64,000 nt of DNA, taken from positions 111,715 to 175,714 of the forward strand of contig JAIYCV010000021.1 in the NCBI GenBank assembly GCA_027487845.1. Reading direction: 5' to 3'. Source of the stretch: Flammeovirgaceae bacterium (GTDB lineage Bacteria; Bacteroidota; Bacteroidia; Cytophagales; Cyclobacteriaceae). The position numbers and the translations under genes were made by a program. The notes beneath the pieces are model-generated. The model was not told the DNA's origin. It saw nothing but the letters and a program-made list of their open reading frames with translations, and searched no databases. Shown here in pieces: positions 35,356 to 46,300 of this stretch. Each line of letters starts with the position of its first letter. Positions within the stretch are counted from its first letter, which is position 1.

Positions 35356-35526
35356 ATGAAAAGTAAATCAATCTATATTTTGATCGCGGCTTTTGTAGTT
35401 GCATCGTGTGCCAGTCAAACTGTTACTTGCCCCACTTACGAAAACGATTATGTTTATGTGCCTCGCAAGGGATCGAAGCCTGCTAAAAAATCAAAATCCA
35501 AGCCGCGGGTGCGAGCGGAGCAATAA
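35356..35526 (+). CDS. Small basic lipoprotein, 56 residues
   Basis: ATG at 35356 gives MKSKSIYILIAAFVVASC, a complete lipoprotein signal with lipobox VASC (Cys18). The mature part is about 39 residues: a Thr/Tyr-rich segment (QTVTCPTYENDYVYVP) and a strongly basic tail (RKGSKPAKKSKSKPRVR). The longer open frame upstream of the ATG runs over the hsp20 terminator and is not coding. Such tiny lysine-rich lipoproteins are common in Bacteroidota genomes; the tail could bind nucleic acid, LPS or peptidoglycan, but no function is known. It converges with asnS. Confidence 0.72.
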   Translation: MKSKSIYILIAAFVVASCASQTVTCPTYENDYVYVPRKGSKPAKKSKSKPRVRAEQ

Positions 35527-35535
35527 TAACAAACT

Positions 35536-36969
35536 CTAAAACTCAGCATTGCCTGGAAACCGCGGGAATGGAATTACATCCCTTATATTGGTCATTCCAG
35601 TTACAAAAAGAATCAGTCGTTCAAAACCAAGTCCAAATCCGCTATGCGGTGCTGATCCGTACTTTCTCAACTCGAGGTACCACCAAAGATCTTTTTCTGG
35701 AAGATTAAGTTCTTTTACCCTGCTCACAATATTTTCGTAGCGTTCTTCGCGCTGGGAGCCACCAATAATTTCGCCTATTCCGGGAAATAGCACGTCCATG
35801 GCGGCCACGGTTTTGCCATCCTCATTTTGCCGCATGTAAAACGATTTAATTTCCTTCGGATAGTTGTAAAGAATAACCGGTTTTTTAAAATGTTTCTCCA
35901 CCAAAAAACGCTCGTGCTCAGATTGCAAGTCGTCCCCCCATTTGTCAATCAAATACTGAAATTTCTTCTTTTTGTTAGGAGTCGAATTTCTGAGTATTTC
36001 AACCGCTTCGGTATAACTCAATCGTTCAAAATCATTTTCAGTAACAAATTTTAGGCGTTCGATAAGGCCCAGTTCGTTTCGTTTATCCTGTGGCTTTGTT
36101 GCTTCCTCCTCTTCTGCGCGCTTGTCCAAAAAGGCCAGATCTTCTTTACAATTAGCTAGCGCATACCTTACCAAGTAGTGAAGCAAATCGGTGGCAAGTT
36201 TCATGTTGTCATTCAGATCATAAAAAGCCATTTCTGGTTCTATCATCCAAAACTCGGCTAAATGCCGGGTAGTATTTGAATTTTCAGCCCTAAAAGTGGG
36301 GCCAAACGTATAAATTTCGCCCAACGCCAACGCATAGGTTTCTCCCTCCAATTGGCCAGAAACGGTGAGGTTGGTCTCCCTCCCAAAAAAATCCTCTTTA
36401 AAGTTCACGTTACCCTGCTCGTCAAGTGGAGGATTTTTCGCATTTAGATTTGTTACTCTGAACATTTCGCCTGCGCCTTCCGCGTCCGATCCGGTAATGA
36501 TGGGCGTGTGTACATAAACAAATCCACGATCGTTAAAAAATTTATGCACAGCAAAAGCCATGGCATTGCGCACCCGCATCACGGCTCCAAAAGTGCTGGT
36601 TCGAGAGCGCAAATGAGCTATTTCTCGCAAAAATTCTAATGAATGCTTTTTAGGTTGAAGAGGATATTTTTCTGGATCTGAATCACCAAGGATCAGCAAC
36701 TCGGTTACCTTTAGCTCCACGGTTTGACCTTTTGCTGGCGAGGCAATTAGTTCACCAGAAACCGAAATGCAGGCACCGGTAGTTATTCGTTTTAGGACAC
36801 TTTCTTCCAACGAATTCAATGCAACAACGGCTTGTATATTTTCAATGGTAGAACCATCGTTAATTGAAATAAATTGGTTGTTGCGAACTGTTCTTACCCA
36901 ACCCATCACGGTGACATGCTGAGAATTTGGAGGAGAACTGAGGAGCTCTTTTATCTTGGTGCGATACAT
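35536..36969 (-). CDS. asnS: Asparaginyl-tRNA synthetase
   Basis: 477 residues from the ATG at 36969 ([10 protein letters not shown]); an upstream TTG is rejected. The N-terminal OB-fold anticodon-binding domain (about 15-110) includes [13 protein letters not shown] and FISINDGS. The class II catalytic core has motif 2 [24 protein letters not shown] and motif 3 [27 protein letters not shown]. The asparagine-type signature (no AspRS insertion, TRHLAEFWM) distinguishes it from AspRS. It charges tRNA-Asn with asparagine using ATP. It is divergent from rpoN with 185 bp between starts. Confidence 0.97.
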   Translation of the reverse strand: MYRTKIKELLSSPPNSQHVTVMGWVRTVRNNQFISINDGSTIENIQAVVALNSLEESVLKRITTGACISVSGELIASPAKGQTVELKVTELLILGDSDPEKYPLQPKKHSLEFLREIAHLRSRTSTFGAVMRVRNAMAFAVHKFFNDRGFVYVHTPIITGSDAEGAGEMFRVTNLNAKNPPLDEQGNVNFKEDFFGRETNLTVSGQLEGETYALALGEIYTFGPTFRAENSNTTRHLAEFWMIEPEMAFYDLNDNMKLATDLLHYLVRYALANCKEDLAFLDKRAEEEEATKPQDKRNELGLIERLKFVTENDFERLSYTEAVEILRNSTPNKKKKFQYLIDKWGDDLQSEHERFLVEKHFKKPVILYNYPKEIKSFYMRQNEDGKTVAAMDVLFPGIGEIIGGSQREERYENIVSRVKELNLPEKDLWWYLELRKYGSAPHSGFGLGFERLILFVTGMTNIRDVIPFPRFPGNAEF

Positions 36970-37106
36970 AAAAAATAACTTGGGTCGCAAAAAAAAGCAT
37001 TTTACTTGAAAGTTTCTAAGATTCGCGTTTTTATAAGTTACATCTTCTAGTTGGCACTGAATGCGATCGATATTTAGATGTTTATCGTAGCGCGATGCGA
37101 ACTAAA

Positions 37107-37138
37107 TTGCTTAATAAATTATTTATCGAATAACTTTG
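37107..37138 (+). promoter_or_regulatory. Promoter of rpoN (-33 and -7)
   Basis: TTG (37107-37109), 21-bp spacer, TAACTTTG (37131-37138): full match to the Bacteroidota housekeeping promoter pattern. Leader of about 12 nt to the ATG at 37155. Confidence 0.65.
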
Positions 37139-37154
37139 CATTAGACAGATAATT

Positions 37155-38612
37155 ATGCAAAAACTCGGCTTAAGTCAAAACCTTCAGCAAAAGCTATCGC
37201 CCCAACAAATACAGTTCATCAAGCTGCTTCAAGTGCCCACTGCTGAGTTATTGAGCAGAGTAGAAGAGGAATTAGAAATAAATCCGGCCTTAGAAGAAGG
37301 AGCTGAAGAAGAAGTACCTGAAAAAGAGACTACTGAAACGGAGGCTGAGCAGACAGAGGAAACCCCTCAAGAGGTGGAAGTTGATTTGAAAGATTACCTG
37401 GGCGAAGACGACTACAGCAGTTATAAAACGAATAACGACAATAGTGGTGATGAAGAGGATAGGGAGCTACCCATTGCTGTCGGAACTTCTCTACATGAGA
37501 GTTTGATGACGCAACTCGGCTTTCTTGGATTGAACGATCGTAAATATGCTATTGGAAAACAACTTATTGGAAGTATTGAGAGTGATGGATATGTAAGAAG
37601 AGAATTGGAATCAATAACGAACGACTTAGCCTTTTCGCAAGCAATTGAAACCACACTTGGGGAGGTAGAGGAAGTACTGAAGATGATTCAAAGCTTTGAT
37701 CCACCCGGCATTGCTGCACGCAGTTTGCAAGAGTGTCTGTTGCTTCAGTTGGAACGCATGGACGATGGGCAAGACGTGGACGTAATTGTGGGTAGGCGCA
37801 TTATCAGCGAATGCTATGAGGAGTTCACAAAAAAGCATTACTCCAAAATCATGAAAAAATTGGATTTGGACGATGAGGAGTATATCAAAGATGCGATCGA
37901 TCTTATCATCAAACTAAATCCTAAACCCGGAGGAGAAGGCACTGCAGACATGATTAAGAACCAGTATATTATTCCCGACTTTATGCTGGCCAACAATAAT
38001 GGCAAGTTGGAACTTTCGTTGAATTCAAGCAACGCCCCGGAGTTACGCATTAGCAGGTCTTACACCGATATGTTTAAAGCCTACGATAAAAGCGATAAAA
38101 AGGATAAAAAATTAAAAGAGGCCGTCACTTTTGTGAAGCAGAAATTAGACGCAGCGAAATGGTTTATTGATGCCATTAAGCAACGACAAAATACGCTAAT
38201 GCGCACCATGAAGGCTATTGTAGATTTCCAATACGACTATTTTTTGGAGGGCGATGAAACAAAGCTCAAACCCATGATTTTGAAAGACATCGCTCAGATG
38301 ATAAATATGGATATATCTACGGTGAGCAGGGTGGCGAGTAGTAAGGCAGTGCAAACTGATTTCGGGATTTTCCCACTGAAGTATTTCTTTTCGGAAGGCA
38401 TTGCTACCGATTCTGGCGAAGAGGTAAGCAGCCGAGAAGTAAAACAAATAATAAAGGAACTCGTGGAAGCCGAAGATAAAGCAAAGCCGTTGTCTGACGA
38501 TAAACTAGAAGATTTACTCAATGAGAAGGGCTATAATATTGCCCGAAGAACCGTAGCCAAGTACAGAGAGCAATTGAACATTCCCGTAGCCCGATTGCGG
38601 AAAGAGATGTAA
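37155..38612 (+). CDS. rpoN: RNA polymerase sigma-54 factor
   Basis: 485 residues. Region I (1-48) is the Gln-rich activator-interacting segment LSQNLQQKLSPQQIQFIKLLQVP. An acidic linker follows (50-110, EEGAEEEVPEKE...). The core-binding domain runs to about 330; the helix-turn-helix (about 380-400) is DISTVSRVASSKAVQTDFG, and the RpoN box, which contacts the -24 element, is ARRTVAKYRE (463-472). Sigma-54 needs an AAA+ enhancer-binding activator; none is in this window. It is followed two bases later by a membrane-protein gene in the same operon. Confidence 0.98.
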   Translation: MQKLGLSQNLQQKLSPQQIQFIKLLQVPTAELLSRVEEELEINPALEEGAEEEVPEKETTETEAEQTEETPQEVEVDLKDYLGEDDYSSYKTNNDNSGDEEDRELPIAVGTSLHESLMTQLGFLGLNDRKYAIGKQLIGSIESDGYVRRELESITNDLAFSQAIETTLGEVEEVLKMIQSFDPPGIAARSLQECLLLQLERMDDGQDVDVIVGRRIISECYEEFTKKHYSKIMKKLDLDDEEYIKDAIDLIIKLNPKPGGEGTADMIKNQYIIPDFMLANNNGKLELSLNSSNAPELRISRSYTDMFKAYDKSDKKDKKLKEAVTFVKQKLDAAKWFIDAIKQRQNTLMRTMKAIVDFQYDYFLEGDETKLKPMILKDIAQMINMDISTVSRVASSKAVQTDFGIFPLKYFFSEGIATDSGEEVSSREVKQIIKELVEAEDKAKPLSDDKLEDLLNEKGYNIARRTVAKYREQLNIPVARLRKEM

Positions 38613-38614
38613 AA

Positions 38615-39229
38615 ATGATGAATAAAGCAGCTCAGTTTATTTCAATTGTTTTTCATCCGTTGCTTTTAAGCACTTATTTGGTGCTGCTGCTAGGCTATTT
38701 GTTTCCTCCGATGCTCCTGTTGCCGGTATCTAAGTTGCCCCTTTTTGCCGTTGTTGTTTTTGGTTTAACTTTTTTGTTGCCTGCACTTAATTTATGGATT
38801 TTTAAGCGGTTTAGCATCATTTCTTCATTGTCTCTAAGCGATAGAAAAGAACGTGTTATTCCTTTTATTTTTATTGCCCTGATTTACATTTTGGTGGCTG
38901 GTATGTTTATTTATCGAATCAACTTATCAATCAATTTCTCCAGGATATCAATTATTACTGCATCTTTAGTAATCGCAACTTGTCTTCTTACTTTTATCTA
39001 CAAAGTAAGCGTACACAGTCTTTCTATTTGGGGTGCAATTGGTATTTTGCTTCCATTATGCAAGCCAGCGGGGCAAAGTTTAGTTTACGCGGTTATTTTA
39101 TTGATTTTTCTGGCAGGTTTAGTTATGTCGGCTCGGCTTCAGCTAAATGCCCATACACCCAGAGAAGTCTTGGTTGGTTCGCTTGTTGGTTTTATGATTG
39201 GCTTTGATGGTATGATTATTCTTTTTTAA
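38615..39229 (+). CDS. PAP2-like integral membrane protein
   Basis: 204 residues, 6-7 predicted membrane helices. The segments KVSVHSLSIWGAIG (about 128-141) and ARLQLNAHTPREVLVGSLVGF (about 172-192) resemble the second and third PAP2 (type 2 phosphatidic acid phosphatase) motifs: a His after Ser-like spacing, and H-x-x-R/E-V-x-x-G. The classical first motif KxxxxxxRP is not visible; the region has LSDRKERVIPF instead. It could be a lipid phosphatase-like protein or a non-catalytic relative. Two bases after rpoN, hence co-expressed; the usual neighbour of rpoN in other phyla (yhbH/hpf) is absent. Confidence 0.75.
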   Translation: MMNKAAQFISIVFHPLLLSTYLVLLLGYLFPPMLLLPVSKLPLFAVVVFGLTFLLPALNLWIFKRFSIISSLSLSDRKERVIPFIFIALIYILVAGMFIYRINLSINFSRISIITASLVIATCLLTFIYKVSVHSLSIWGAIGILLPLCKPAGQSLVYAVILLIFLAGLVMSARLQLNAHTPREVLVGSLVGFMIGFDGMIILF

Positions 39230-39247
39230 GGAAAAAAGGGAAAGCAA

Positions 39248-39964
39248 CTAAAACCCGTTAATTGAAATCCCAAAAGTAAAACTGTTCATGGTTGTTTTTC
39301 CAGGACCTTTGTTAGCTTCGAAGGTAGGGCTCAAATTATAAAAAGTAAAAAAGTTAAAGCCACCAATTCCAAATCTTCCATAAAGGCCATAGCGCAATGA
39401 GTTCAGTCCGTGGCTCTGCTCATCAAATGATTTTTTGGTTTCCCCGTTTTCCTCGTATTTCACTTTCGTGAATGATTGGTAAAGAACCCCTACACGACCT
39501 CCTAATTCAAAACTTACACTACTGGCAATATCTTCGGGCTTTGTATCATATCTAAACCCTATTGGCAACTCGAGATAGTTGGTTACCAGCATACTCTTGA
39601 TAATCGTTGTATTCGGGAATTGGGTGGTCGCGATAAAGAGAGGATACGTTCCATCTGACGCGGGGATTCGGTCCAGTGTAAAGTTGTTTGAAAATTTATA
39701 CCGCTCAAGACTAAGCCCTATACTTGGAATCACACTGAATTTTGTGCGCCCAAAACGCACTGGATAACGATAATACACATTTACTGTTCGCGAGCCCCAG
39801 AAATCCTGTGAAAATTTGTCGGGTGGGTTGATAGCTCTATTAAAACCGAAATCAATAATAAAAGAGCCTGGTATATCTGGCATTGCCGCTTTTTTTGATT
39901 TCTCTTGAGCAGAACTTACGAAAACAGTGAGTGAAAGTGCGATTACGATGAGTTTTTGGAGCAT
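39248..39964 (-). CDS. Outer-membrane beta-barrel (OMP_b-brl-type porin family)
   Basis: 238 residues from the ATG at 39964 (MLQKLIVIALSLTVFVSSAQ, signal peptide). The open frame continues upstream, but the region from 39965 is leader and promoter; an ATG six codons earlier is an alternative. The mature protein has eight or so amphipathic strands: GSFIIDFGFNRAIN, RTVNVYYRYPVRF, FSVIPSIGLSLERYKF, YLELPIGFRYDT, VSFELGGRVGVLY, LRYGLYGRFGIGGFNFFTFYNLS, and the terminal NSFTFGISINGF with C-terminal Phe. This matches small 8-strand Bacteroidota OMPs. Function unknown. Converges closely (18 bp) with the PAP2-like gene. Confidence 0.82.
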   Translation of the reverse strand: MLQKLIVIALSLTVFVSSAQEKSKKAAMPDIPGSFIIDFGFNRAINPPDKFSQDFWGSRTVNVYYRYPVRFGRTKFSVIPSIGLSLERYKFSNNFTLDRIPASDGTYPLFIATTQFPNTTIIKSMLVTNYLELPIGFRYDTKPEDIASSVSFELGGRVGVLYQSFTKVKYEENGETKKSFDEQSHGLNSLRYGLYGRFGIGGFNFFTFYNLSPTFEANKGPGKTTMNSFTFGISINGF

Positions 39965-40015
39965 TAGTAAAAAATTAGGCATTAAAACATAAACTACAGA
40001 TATATCAACAGGGCG

Positions 40016-40045
40016 CAAAAATAGGTTTTTTGTTCGCAGGGCAAA
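40016..40045 (-). promoter_or_regulatory. Promoter of outer-membrane beta-barrel gene
   Basis: Minus strand: TTTG (40045-40042), 18-bp spacer, TATTTTTG (40023-40016). The -33 element is itself part of a second TATTTTTG (40049-40042), a direct repeat. Confidence 0.55.
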
Positions 40046-40054
40046 AATACTCTT

Positions 40055-40085
40055 TTTGCCATCTCTAATTATTCTTTTAACTTTG
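40055..40085 (+). promoter_or_regulatory. Promoter of tRNA-Arg
   Basis: TTTG (40055-40058), 19-bp spacer, TAACTTTG (40078-40085); tRNA starts 12 bp later. Best -33/-7 match in the window. Confidence 0.7.
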
Positions 40086-40097
40086 CAACTCTTCCAC

Positions 40098-40171
40098 GGG
40101 CCTGTAGCTTAACTGAATAAAGCATCTGACTACGGATCAGAAGACTTGGGGTTTGAATCCCTACAGGCTCA
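40098..40171 (+). tRNA. tRNA-Arg (anticodon ACG)
   Basis: 74 nt. Acceptor stem GGGCCTG / CAGGCTC with one G-T pair, discriminator A at 40171. Anticodon arm TCTGA-CTACGGA-TCAGA with ACG at loop positions 34-36, so it reads CGT/CGC/CGA codons after A34-to-inosine editing. T arm TGGGG-TTTGAAT-CCCTA. The 3' CCA is not encoded (CAT follows). It has its own promoter and terminator. Confidence 0.96.
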
Positions 40172-40180
40172 CATATTAAC

Positions 40181-40211
40181 AAGGCTGTCATAACTTTGGC
40201 AGCCTTTTTTT
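40181..40211 (+). terminator. Intrinsic terminator of tRNA-Arg
   Basis: Ten-base-pair stem AAGGCTGTCA / TGGCAGCCTT (one G-T pair), 6-nt loop, T-run to 40211. Confidence 0.88.
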
Positions 40212-40396
40212 GTTTCGTGGCTTGTTGACAACTTTGATGATGCCAAAGGTCAAATTGTTTTATTTCATCATGTTTTTTTAGCGGCTTTATAAGATTCGTA
40301 GTGTTTTCTTTCGATATCACTTATTTGCGTGATTAATTATTATTAAAATTGTTCAAATCTGGTTAAATTTAACAGTCCCTTTTTTGTAATTAATAT

Positions 40397-43300
40397 ATGC
40401 TTAAGATTAGATTTCTTGTTTCGTTGATAGTTTTCACAACAAGCTCTCTATTTGCCCAGATTCCATCGATTACTAGATTTTCGCCCCTTGCTGGCGAGCC
40501 AGGTGCAACCGTCACTATTTCTGGGAGTAATTTTGATGTGCTAAGCAGTAATAATTTTGTTTTTTTTGGTTCCACACGCGCGACAGTAACAGGTGCTACC
40601 TCTATACAGCTAGTGGTTAAAGTCCCTTCGGGTGCTAAATATGGCCCAATTTCAATTACTGTTGGAAGTAAGACTGCCATCTCTTCAGAATATTTCGTGC
40701 CCACCTTTTTTTCCCCCGTTGGACTTAGTCCTGGCAGCTTTTCTACTCCTTCCAATAGTATAACAGGATCGCCTGAAGGAATAGACATTTGTGATATTGA
40801 CGGTGATGGAAAGCCCGATATTGTGGTGTCAAACTCAAATAACAATACCGTGTCAATCTTGGCGAATAAAACATCTAGTGGAAGCAGTTTGGCCTCTTTT
40901 GCTCCAAAAGTGGATCTTTCAACAGGCTCTGGCAGCGCACCTAAAAATATCGCGCTTGCTGATTTAGACGGGGATATGCGACTTGACATTATCACCTCAA
41001 ATATTAACAACGGTACTATCTCTATTTTCCGAAATATTTCAACTCCAGGTACCATTAATGGTAGCTCTTTTGGATCTCGTGTAAATATTTCCGTAGGTGG
41101 GGTTCCTACAGACGTAAAGGTGTCGGACATAAATGGTGATGGTAAGCCTGATATAGCTGTCTTAAACGCTGCCACGTCCGCCATTTCTATATTGAGAAAT
41201 ATAAGCAACTTAGGATCTATAACTACCGGTTCGTTTTTAGCCAAAGTTGATTTTAGTGTTGGAGCGGGTCCGGAATTACTCGAAATAGCTGACCTTGATG
41301 GCGACAACAAGCCTGATTTGATCGCTAGCAACTCATTCGATGATACTTTTTCGGTGCTACAAAATATCAGCACGTCAGACGAGATCTCCTCAGCCTCTTT
41401 CTTGCCGAAAATTGATTTTCCGACTGGGAATTTTCCGACTGGAATTGCCGTGGGAGACCTAGATGGAGACGGTAAAAAGGAAATAGTAATAAGTAATTAT
41501 GTTATTGATAACACATTGTCAATTTTCAAAAATGTAATTGCGAATGGGCTTATCACGCAAAATTCATTCTCAGCGCGCGTAAACTTCATAACGGGTAGTG
41601 CTCCCTACGGCATTGAGCTAGCAGACGTAGATGGGGATGGGAAATTGGATATTGTGGATTCAAACAATTCGGGGTCTACGGTTACCGTCTTCATCAACCA
41701 AGCGATAGCTGGCCAACTCAATTCGAGTTCATTTTCTTCTGGCATTGATTTTAATGGCGACTTGAATTTAGGTTTGATGGCCATTGCCGACTTAACTTCT
41801 GATGGTAAACCAGAGATCGCGATTGCTGGTACAGGAACAAAAAATTCTGTCACATTGCTAACCAATTTGTTAGGCATCGGAGTGGACATACCGCCTACCG
41901 TTTCCGCAACACCAGCCTCGCAGGTTATTTGTACAGGTTCGGCTACTAATATCCAGCTGAGTAATCCAAACAAAGTTGCCGGCACGAATTATAGCTGGAC
42001 GGTCACCAGCAGTGCAGGATTGTCAGGTGCTGTTTCTGGAACGGGAAACTCCATAGCGCAAACACTTACCGCCTCATCGGCACTGGAAACAGCAACTTAC
42101 ACAGTTACTCCGATTGCGAATGGAATAATCGGTCAAGCGATAGACGTGACCATAACCGTTGTTAACTCAACGCCTCCGCCTCCAGAAGTAATAAGTCAAG
42201 TAAAATATTGCGAAGGGGAAGTAGCTATTGCTTTGAAGGCAAATGGAACTAATTTGCTATGGTACACTAGTGAATTTGGAGGTGTTGCCAGCACGGATGC
42301 GCCCACTCCGCTAACCGCTGATGCCGGAGTGGCAGCTTATTTTGTAAGCCAATTTTTATCGACCTGTGGCGAAAGCCCTCGCGCAAAAATTGAAGTCATC
42401 GTAAATCCCTCTCCTGCGCTCATCAGTCAAGATTCAATTGGAATTTGTACGGGCGTTCCAATTGGATACACTCCGCAGAGTGATGTTGTGGGAACCACTT
42501 TTAATTGGTCGCGGCCAGCAGTTAGCAAACTTTTTCCTGCCCTTGGAGGAGGAACTGGGAACATCAATGAAACGCTGACAAATAATACCATTAACGCGAT
42601 AACAACCAATTATAAATTGGTGTTAACTGCAAATGGTTGTAGTAGTGCCCCTGCTAATTTGAAGGTGACTGTAAATCCTTCGCCCGAGGGCGTTCCGCTT
42701 GAGAAACCCGTTCTTTCAAATGTGGCTATTGGCGATGCGTTCAAGATAGCTACCCAAGTATCAAGAATTAACGCCAAAGATTTTACTATTTCAATTTCGA
42801 ATGGAGGCCTCTCAGCTTCCGCAGGTAATCCTTCGAATGCATCCAACCAAAACGACAGTGTTCTAGTTGATGATGCCTGGTTGAATAGTTCAAGCAGCAC
42901 TGTTGATGTTGTTTATTCAATTATTCCCGTCAGCGCAGTCGGCTGCGCAGGATCTGCTTTCACGTTGACTGCAAGAGTACAACCTCCAATTGTTTTTAAT
43001 ATTGCCATTTCATCAGCAGATACTAAAGTACCACCTAACTCACCTTCCCCTTTGAATAACGGCATCAGCACTGGACCCATTCTTAATAGTGCATCCAAAG
43101 ACCGCATACTTCTGGGATTCACGATGGATCTAACAAATAAGATAAATGGTATCAACGAGCCCTTATTGCAAGAGTTTGCAGTCTCCTTCGGTAATCCCAT
43201 TGCAACTATTTTGAAATCGGTAAGGCTTTACCAGTCAGAAAATGTAACGTTCGATTCTAAAGATGTGCAAGCGAACGCATTGCTTTCTCTTGAATCTGAT

Positions 43301-46300
43301 AAAGTGATCGTCCGTTTCTCAAAACCATTTGATTTAAGTCTGCGAAAAGTGACTTTTTTCTTAGCGGCCGATGTAGATCCATTTGTTGATTTGAATACGG
43401 TTTCCATTACGCCATCAATACCCACAGAGAGTATCGTTCTTTCTCGAGGTACCCTTTCTGGGGATGCCATTTTAGGAAGAACTTATTCATTTAATGATGT
43501 CACACCTCCTCAGATAATGAAGCTTGTTCCCGAAAAAAGGAATAACAATTTTGCTACTAATTCAAATTTAACAATACAGTTTGACGAACAGGTGACGTCA
43601 CTTGATAGAAAAATTTCGATTTACACACTTGACAGAATTAAAGTTGCCGATTTGAGTTTGCCATTTGACGCACCCTCGACTGGTACCACTTTTTCATTCC
43701 CTACAAACAATCAATTGAAGAACCTTACTAACTATTATGTAACTATTGCCCCTGGCAGTAAAGCTGGCAACGTTGGGTTTATCGATAAATGGGACAACGG
43801 ATTTTTGGGTATTGACAACATTAGTGACTGGTCTTTCACAACGGTGGATGATTTAGCACCTGAATTTGTAGTAACAAGTGCAGCGGGTAACACGCCCAAT
43901 CTTAAGAATGACGTAGTAGACATTACCTTAATTGGTGCCAATCTTCAGGTAGCATTAAACAAACCTGGAATTGTTTACTACTTGGTTACTCCGACTTTAT
44001 CGCCACCACCGAGTGCGTTGCAAATTTATCAACCTTCAACGTATCCGAATACTGTTGTCAGCGCAGGAAATTTTAAAGTTTTTCGAGATAGCGCATTACA
44101 GGTTAGCCCATTGTCTGCGCGCTTTGTTGATGGAACAAGCTATGATGTTTGGCTGGCTGCTGAAAATGATAATGCAGTAAAGATGCAGGACGCGAGCATT
44201 AAAAAACTAACATTTACAGCAACAGATTTGATAAAGACCAATATAGTGGTATCAGGTCCCAAAAATTATTCCGTATGTGTGGGTGATTTTCAGCCGATTG
44301 TTTACCCGATCACTATTTCCGAAAGCAAAAATGACAGTTTTGAGGTGAATCCCCTCAAAGATGGAATTGAAGTTTTCCAGTCGATTAATTTGTTGGTACC
44401 GCAAGGGTTTGAATTCAACATTTCTGCGGCAGCGGATACGGTTATAAGTCTAGGGGCAGACATTTCCATTAGATCGCTTGAGTATACAAGTAGTTCGGTA
44501 TTTACTGTTACATTTTCTGTTGGTGGAACGGCTAGCAGGGATAAGATTATTTTAGAAGGACTTGAAGTAAGGGCAACAAGCACTGCTCAGAAAGGTGATA
44601 TTTATCGCCTTGGAGGTAACGGATTGAAAGGCATAAGTGATTTTCAAGCCTTAGGCTCTCTTAACGTGACAACAATACCCGTTGTGCCGCTGGACGTTTA
44701 TGAGGAAGGCAGTAATCAACTTCTTTCAAGTTCCATTTCAAATAACATATTGAAACTCAGTTTAAGACCACGTATTAACATAAATGATTATGGAATAAAT
44801 CAATTCTCTGGCCCAGGAGTAAGTGCAGATCAACTGGATCCTATCACTGCTGGAGTAGGCAATCATGTACTTTCAATGGTGCATTCAGATAGAAACGGCT
44901 GCACCGCCACAGCAACAAAGGAAATTTCAATTTATGATTTTACAAAAGCTGTTAATGGGCTTGATACGTTATACAATTCAAATCATCCGGTAAAAATTCC
45001 AATATTAAGAAATGGAAAAGGAGTGAGGTACTCGCTGGAGTCGTTAACGGTATCATCACCTACGCCAGCGAATTTTGGCATTGATGTTTCTACTTCGTTA
45101 GCGGGTCCAATCAATGGAAATTATGAGTTTAATCCTAAGTTATTCAACACATCCTCTAACAGAGCGAAATTTGGCATTCTGGGTGGCCGATTAGGACAAT
45201 TATTGTTTCTTGGAAAGTATAGAAACTTAGTGACGGGTGAGCTTGAAAATTTTACCCAATCTGTAGCGATTTATGTGCCTCCCAGACCGAGCCTCACTAT
45301 AAATCAGTCATCGGCAAGTTTGGTAAATCTTTGCGAAGATTTGGGCAGAGCAGAATTAAGTGGCCTTCCAAAAACTTCCGACAACGTTACAGCATTTTTT
45401 ACGATCGATAAGAATAAAGTTTTTCCCGGGCTAGTTGATCAATTTAACGGTAATGGTATAGTTGCTACTGATTCAGTAAGGAAATACAAAGGATATGGGA
45501 TATATACGGTGCGCTATATTGTGCAAAACACCATTACGAAGGGAACTGATACCACATCGCTAACATTTAGAATTAACCCGCGACCTGAAGTGAAGTTCTC
45601 TTGGTCTACAGCTTGTGTGCTCCCTGAACTAGTTAATTTTAAAAATGAATCTACGCTATCGTCAGGAAGCATTTTAAAGAACGAATGGAATTTTGGAGAC
45701 AATTCAATTGATGCTGTTTCTTCACAGGCAAGTCCTTCGCACGGATTTAAAGATGCGCGAACGTACTCGGTTTCACTCGTTGTTGAAAGTGACTTGCAGT
45801 GTAGTTCTAAGTTCCTAGCAAATTTAGTTCCGGTGGGTGGAAATCCAGATGTAAACTTCTTGTTTACCGGAATTAGTAATGCCGAAGAAATACTGTTTAC
45901 AGACCAATCTTCTGTTGCAGGAGATAAAATAAAGAGTAGGACTTGGGAATTTGGTGACGGGTTACCAGCGGTTGGCGGAAATATTGTATCGGTGAATCGG
46001 AACTTCAAAAACCCAGGTATTTATAAAGTAAAGCTAACAGCGATTGGTGAAATAGGCTGTGCAAGAACTAAAACCTTGGACGTGGGCATCGTTCCAAAGA
46101 TTGAATTGGCAACGGAATCAGAAGTGTATGAAGAATTTTTTAATGAATCCAATGGCGACTGGCAAACACTAAGAAATCCTTTCAATTCGGCACAGCCTTC
46201 CTCTTGGAAGTGGTTGAGCGCAAATTCAATTATCGATCCGAATTCAAAAGGGTCAGGTATTTTGAAAACCCAGAACAGTAATGGTTCTTACGATGAGTTA

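Noticed and set aside
40069..40320. 83-residue minus-strand open frame
   Set aside because: It runs straight across the tRNA-Arg gene, its promoter and its terminator.
40390..41373. 327-residue open frame on the minus strand opposite the giant IPT/FG-GAP gene
   Set aside because: It mirrors the repeats of the real gene in another frame, is rich in Ser/Pro/Leu, and has no family features or start context. FG-GAP DNA commonly creates such antisense frames.
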